Shown piece after piece: positions 6,704 to 8,674 of a stretch of DNA of 8,674 nt. The DNA lies in NCBI GenBank assembly GCA_023264915.1, contig JAHFUU010000068.1:1-8674 (forward strand), in the 5' to 3' direction. The notes under the pieces are model-generated. The model had not been told where the DNA came from, ran no database searches, and saw nothing but the letters and a program-made list of their open reading frames with translations. This DNA is from Microthrixaceae bacterium (GTDB lineage Bacteria; Actinomycetota; Acidimicrobiia; Acidimicrobiales; Acidimicrobilacustridaceae). Made by a program: the position numbers and the translations under genes. Within the stretch, counting starts at the first letter, position 1. The number at the start of each line of letters is the position of its first letter.

Positions 6704-6718
6704 GGGAACGTCGTTCCC
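6704..6718. promoter_or_regulatory. 15-bp perfect palindrome upstream of the ACP gene (candidate operator)
   Basis: GGGAACG-T-CGTTCCC is an exact inverted repeat with a 1-nt centre, between the MBOAT stop (6665) and the candidate -10 box of the ACP gene (6755). The centre reads GAAC-N3-GTTC, close to but not the same as the actinobacterial LexA box (GAAC-N4-GTTC). As RNA it could fold only as a 5-bp stem with a 5-nt loop, so a protein-binding site is more likely than a terminator. Confidence 0.5.
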
Positions 6719-6754
6719 TCATCTGTTGGGCCCCTCCGGTCACGTGGGCCTCAC

Positions 6755-6760
6755 TACAAT
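6755..6760 (+). promoter_or_regulatory. -10 box for a probable leaderless ACP-KS transcript
   Basis: TACAAT matches TANNNT and ends 6 nt before the A of the ATG at 6767, the usual -10 to +1 distance, so the message would start at the start codon. No Shine-Dalgarno is present. A CACGTG palindrome lies at 6741-6746. This separates ACP and KS as their own transcription unit, though read-through from the MBOAT gene is possible. Confidence 0.55.
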
Positions 6761-6766
6761 CGGGGC

Positions 6767-7111
6767 ATGAACGACACCGATGCCGGTGGTGGCGCTGCCG
6801 AGACGACCGGCGGTGACGGCCCTGGCGTCGAAGCGAGCAACGGCGCCGCCGTCAGAGGGGCAGCCAGCGTGGCCGAGGTCTACGAGCTGTTCTGCAAGCT
6901 CGCGCTTGACATCATCGACACCCCGGCAGAGCTGATGACTCCCGACGCCAAGCTGTCCGAGACCCTCGAGATGGACAGCACGCACCTGATCGAGATAGCC
7001 GAGATCATCGAGAGCACCTATGACATCGCCCTCGAGGAGCAAGAGCTGCTCGACGCAGTGACCGTGCAGGACTACGTCGACCTGGTCTGCGCCAAGCGTG
7101 CCGGCCTCTGA
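6767..7111 (+). CDS. Free-standing acyl carrier protein
   Basis: A 114-residue acidic protein. Residues 1-35 are a Gly/Ala-rich, probably disordered extension, unusual because typical ACPs have 75-90 residues. Residues 36-114 form a PP-binding domain: helix I AEVYELFCKLALDII, the loop TPDAKLSETLEMDS, helix II THLIEIAEIIESTYDI, then ALEEQELLDAVTVQDYVDLV. Ser71 in EMDSTHL is the 4'-phosphopantetheine attachment site; the residue after it is Thr where most ACPs have Leu. It would carry the acyl group loaded by the AT and extended by the KS, and may dock with the MBOAT as DltC does with DltB (inference). ATG 6767 is chosen over a longer frame that would run back through the intergenic palindrome; it sits right after a -10 box. 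The stop overlaps the KS start (TGATG), giving translational coupling. No phosphopantetheinyl transferase is encoded nearby. Confidence 0.9.
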   Translation: MNDTDAGGGAAETTGGDGPGVEASNGAAVRGAASVAEVYELFCKLALDIIDTPAELMTPDAKLSETLEMDSTHLIEIAEIIESTYDIALEEQELLDAVTVQDYVDLVCAKRAGL

Positions 7112-8310
7112 TGTCCGACCCGTCGCCTCGCCACAGGGTGGCCGTCACCGGGATCGGAACAGTCTCGGCCGCCGGCAACGGTCATGTCAGGTTCTGGGAG
7201 TCGATCACCGGCGACCAGGACGGGCCATCTGACGGCTCGATACGTGACTTCGACCCGAGCCCGTGGTTCAAGCCGAACGAGGCCAAGCGCTCGGACCCCT
7301 ACATCTTGTACTCGGTGGCGGCCGCTGAGATGGCCCTGGAGGACGCCGGCCACCCGGTTGTCAAAGGCGCGCGCACGGGGGTGGTCATGGGCAACCTCTA
7401 CGGCGCGGCGGGCTCCCTCGAACGCCAGCGCGACGTCCTGGAGTCCCGCGGTCCGGGCCTCGTCGCGCCGACCTTGTGCGCGCTGAGCTGCGAGGACGCA
7501 TGTGCCTCCACCCTCTCGATCCGGTTCGGTTGCCAGGGACCGAGCAAGCTCGTGGTCACCGCCTGCGCGACCGGTACAGCGGCCGTCGGCGAGGGAGCCG
7601 CGCTGGTGGCAGACGGGACCTGTGACACAGTCATCGCCGGCGCGGTGCTCGGGCCCCTCACCGAGGTGATCCGCGCTTCGTACCAGAACCTGAGGATCGT
7701 CTCACCATCGTCGCGAGTGCGTCCCTTCGACCGGCGCCGGGACGGCTTCGCGTTCTCAGAAGGTGCGGCGGTGCTCGTGCTCGAAGCCGCCGAGCGAGCC
7801 ACCGAGCGCGGCGCGCACGTCTACGGGGAGGTGGCCGGGTGGGCCCTGACGAACGACGCGTTCCACTTCTCGAAGCCATCCGGTGACGGGATCCAGCGAT
7901 GCATGAGCCTCGCCCTGGATCGTGCGTGCCTCTCCCCTGACGAGGTCACCCACGTCAACGCGCACGGCACAGGAACGACCGTAGGCGACATCGAAGAGAC
8001 CCAGGCGATACGCAGGGTCTTCGGTGCCCCCGGACCTTCGATAACGTCGATCAAAGGGGCCACGGGCCATGCTCTGGCGGCCTCTGGCGCATTCGAGGCC
8101 GCCAGCGTCTTGCTCTCCTTCGAGAACCGCATCATCCCCTCGGCAGGGCCCGATGTCGATCTGGACCCCGAGATCGTCGGTGACATCGTCGTCGGCCCCC
8201 CACGACCGTGGGTGCCGGGACCGTCGCTGTCCAACTCGGTAGGGCTCGGTGGCCAGAACGCGAGCGTCGTGCTCGTGCCGCCCGGCTACGCCAGCACCGT
8301 CAGGGACTGA
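7111..8310 (+). CDS. FabF-like beta-ketoacyl-ACP synthase (KAS II / type II PKS KS-alpha type)
   Basis: A 399-residue thiolase-fold condensing enzyme with a complete active site. Cys152 is in TACATG, His285 in NAHGTGT, and Lys315 and His320 in SIKGATGHALAASG. RPFDRRRDGFAFSEGAAVLVLE (204-225) is the conserved N-terminal-domain signature. It should condense an acyl primer with ACP-bound malonate, releasing CO2. All catalytic residues being present argues against a chain-length factor or decoy. Oddity: the C-terminal gatekeeping loop, normally NSFGFGGTN in FabF, reads NSVGLGGQN (375-383), so both Phe residues are replaced by smaller Val377 and Leu379. This could change the acyl pocket or its gating. 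The gene starts inside the ACP stop codon (TGATG) and is almost certainly co-expressed with it. No ketoreductase, dehydratase or enoylreductase follows in the window, so products would stay at the keto stage unless housekeeping enzymes act. The stop directly abuts the convergent gene. Confidence 0.92.
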   Translation: MSDPSPRHRVAVTGIGTVSAAGNGHVRFWESITGDQDGPSDGSIRDFDPSPWFKPNEAKRSDPYILYSVAAAEMALEDAGHPVVKGARTGVVMGNLYGAAGSLERQRDVLESRGPGLVAPTLCALSCEDACASTLSIRFGCQGPSKLVVTACATGTAAVGEGAALVADGTCDTVIAGAVLGPLTEVIRASYQNLRIVSPSSRVRPFDRRRDGFAFSEGAAVLVLEAAERATERGAHVYGEVAGWALTNDAFHFSKPSGDGIQRCMSLALDRACLSPDEVTHVNAHGTGTTVGDIEETQAIRRVFGAPGPSITSIKGATGHALAASGAFEAASVLLSFENRIIPSAGPDVDLDPEIVGDIVVGPPRPWVPGPSLSNSVGLGGQNASVVLVPPGYASTVRD

Positions 8311-8674
8311 TCAGCTCTCAGCGCGAGCCGGGGCGCCAGCCCGACCTGAGGGCCGAGGCCGCCGCACGTACGGCTTGTCGCCGAGGCGACCCGAGCTACC
8401 GGATCGCCGCAGGAGCGGATCCAGCCCGTACCCGGCCATCACTGCGAGCAGGAGCCCTGACCATCCAAGTGCGTCACGGCCTGCAGGGAGGGCTGCCGCC
8501 AGCGCCACGCACGCAACCGGCAGAACCAGGAAGGGCAGCCATGCGCGCGTGAACCCGGCCCAGGACACGCCGCGGAGCGCCAGCAGCCAGGCGACGATCA
8601 CCAGGCACATCACTCCAAGAGCCAGGCCGGTCGCGCCGCCCAGACGATCACCGGCGTTGGGGACGCCGAGAGCC
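8311..8674 (-). CDS. Polytopic membrane protein, C-terminal fragment (enters from beyond the window)
   Basis: The minus-strand frame is open from base 8674 to a TGA at 8311-8313; only the last ~120 residues are visible and the start lies outside. It contains hydrophobic helices (TGLALGVMCLVIVAWLLAL; AWLPFLVLPVACVALAAAL; ALGWSGLLLAVMAGYGLDPL) and ends in a basic cytosolic tail rich in Arg, Gly and Pro. The repeated Gly-containing helices and basic tail resemble the C-terminus of polysaccharide flippases (Wzx/MATE-type) or related envelope membrane proteins, but no diagnostic motif is present, so this is only a suggestion. A GTG at 8613 is an internal Val, not a likely start, because the hydrophobic frame continues upstream. 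It converges on the KS gene with no intergenic bases. Confidence 0.65.
   Translation of the reverse strand, partial: ALGVPNAGDRLGGATGLALGVMCLVIVAWLLALRGVSWAGFTRAWLPFLVLPVACVALAAALPAGRDALGWSGLLLAVMAGYGLDPLLRRSGSSGRLGDKPYVRRPRPSGRAGAPARAES

Noticed and set aside
6704..6718. LexA (SOS) box before the ACP gene
   Set aside because: The half-sites GAAC/GTTC are separated by 3 nt instead of 4, and no SOS-type gene follows.
6590..6766. Extended start of the ACP at 6590
   Set aside because: It would overlap the MBOAT C-terminus and translate the intergenic palindrome and -10 box. ATG 6767 sits at leaderless distance from TACAAT.
1..8674. Mobile element, CRISPR or defence island
   Set aside because: No transposase, integrase, terminal inverted repeats, spacer arrays or nuclease/restriction motifs were seen; the genes fit envelope or specialised acyl metabolism.

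Overview
The window is high-GC DNA with dense, high-GC third-position codons, GTG/TTG starts, short spacers and several start codons lying only 6-9 nt after a TANNNT-type -10 box (apparent leaderless transcripts). Together these suggest an actinobacterium, possibly an uncultured lineage such as Acidimicrobiia; the lineage is an inference. I see no rRNA, tRNA, CRISPR array, transposase or integrase.

Layout. The left edge (1-847, minus) holds the N-terminal part of a polytopic membrane protein of GT-C-like appearance. A 290-bp divergent intergenic region with a 14-bp tandem repeat follows. Next comes a translationally coupled plus-strand pair: a SAM-dependent methyltransferase (1138-1941) and a PAPS-type sulfotransferase-like protein (1938-2768). 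A membrane-anchored SGNH-fold protein (2771-4057, minus) converges on them with a 2-nt gap. From a divergent promoter region the plus strand then carries a malonyl-CoA:ACP transacylase-like AT (4165-5076), an MBOAT O-acyltransferase of the AlgI/DltB type (5103-6665), a free-standing acyl carrier protein (6767-7111) and a FabF-like ketosynthase (7111-8310). The right edge (8311-8674, minus) is the C-terminal end of another membrane protein that abuts the ketosynthase with no gap.

How it may work. The core is an acyl-carrier/ketosynthase/acyltransferase set placed directly beside an MBOAT and a single-pass SGNH protein. This resembles the Dlt pathway, where a carrier protein (DltC) hands an acyl group to an MBOAT (DltB) and an SGNH protein (DltD) acts outside the membrane. 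Here the ligase DltA is replaced by AT and KS, whose catalytic residues are all intact. My hypothesis is that the locus makes a short malonyl- or ketide-derived acyl group on its own ACP and exports it through the MBOAT/SGNH pair onto an extracellular glycan or lipid. The methyltransferase and sulfotransferase would add further decorations, and the flanking membrane proteins would help assemble or export the acceptor. No ketoreductase, dehydratase, enoylreductase, phosphopantetheinyl transferase or acyl-CoA ligase is in the window, so the acyl product and its primer are unknown.
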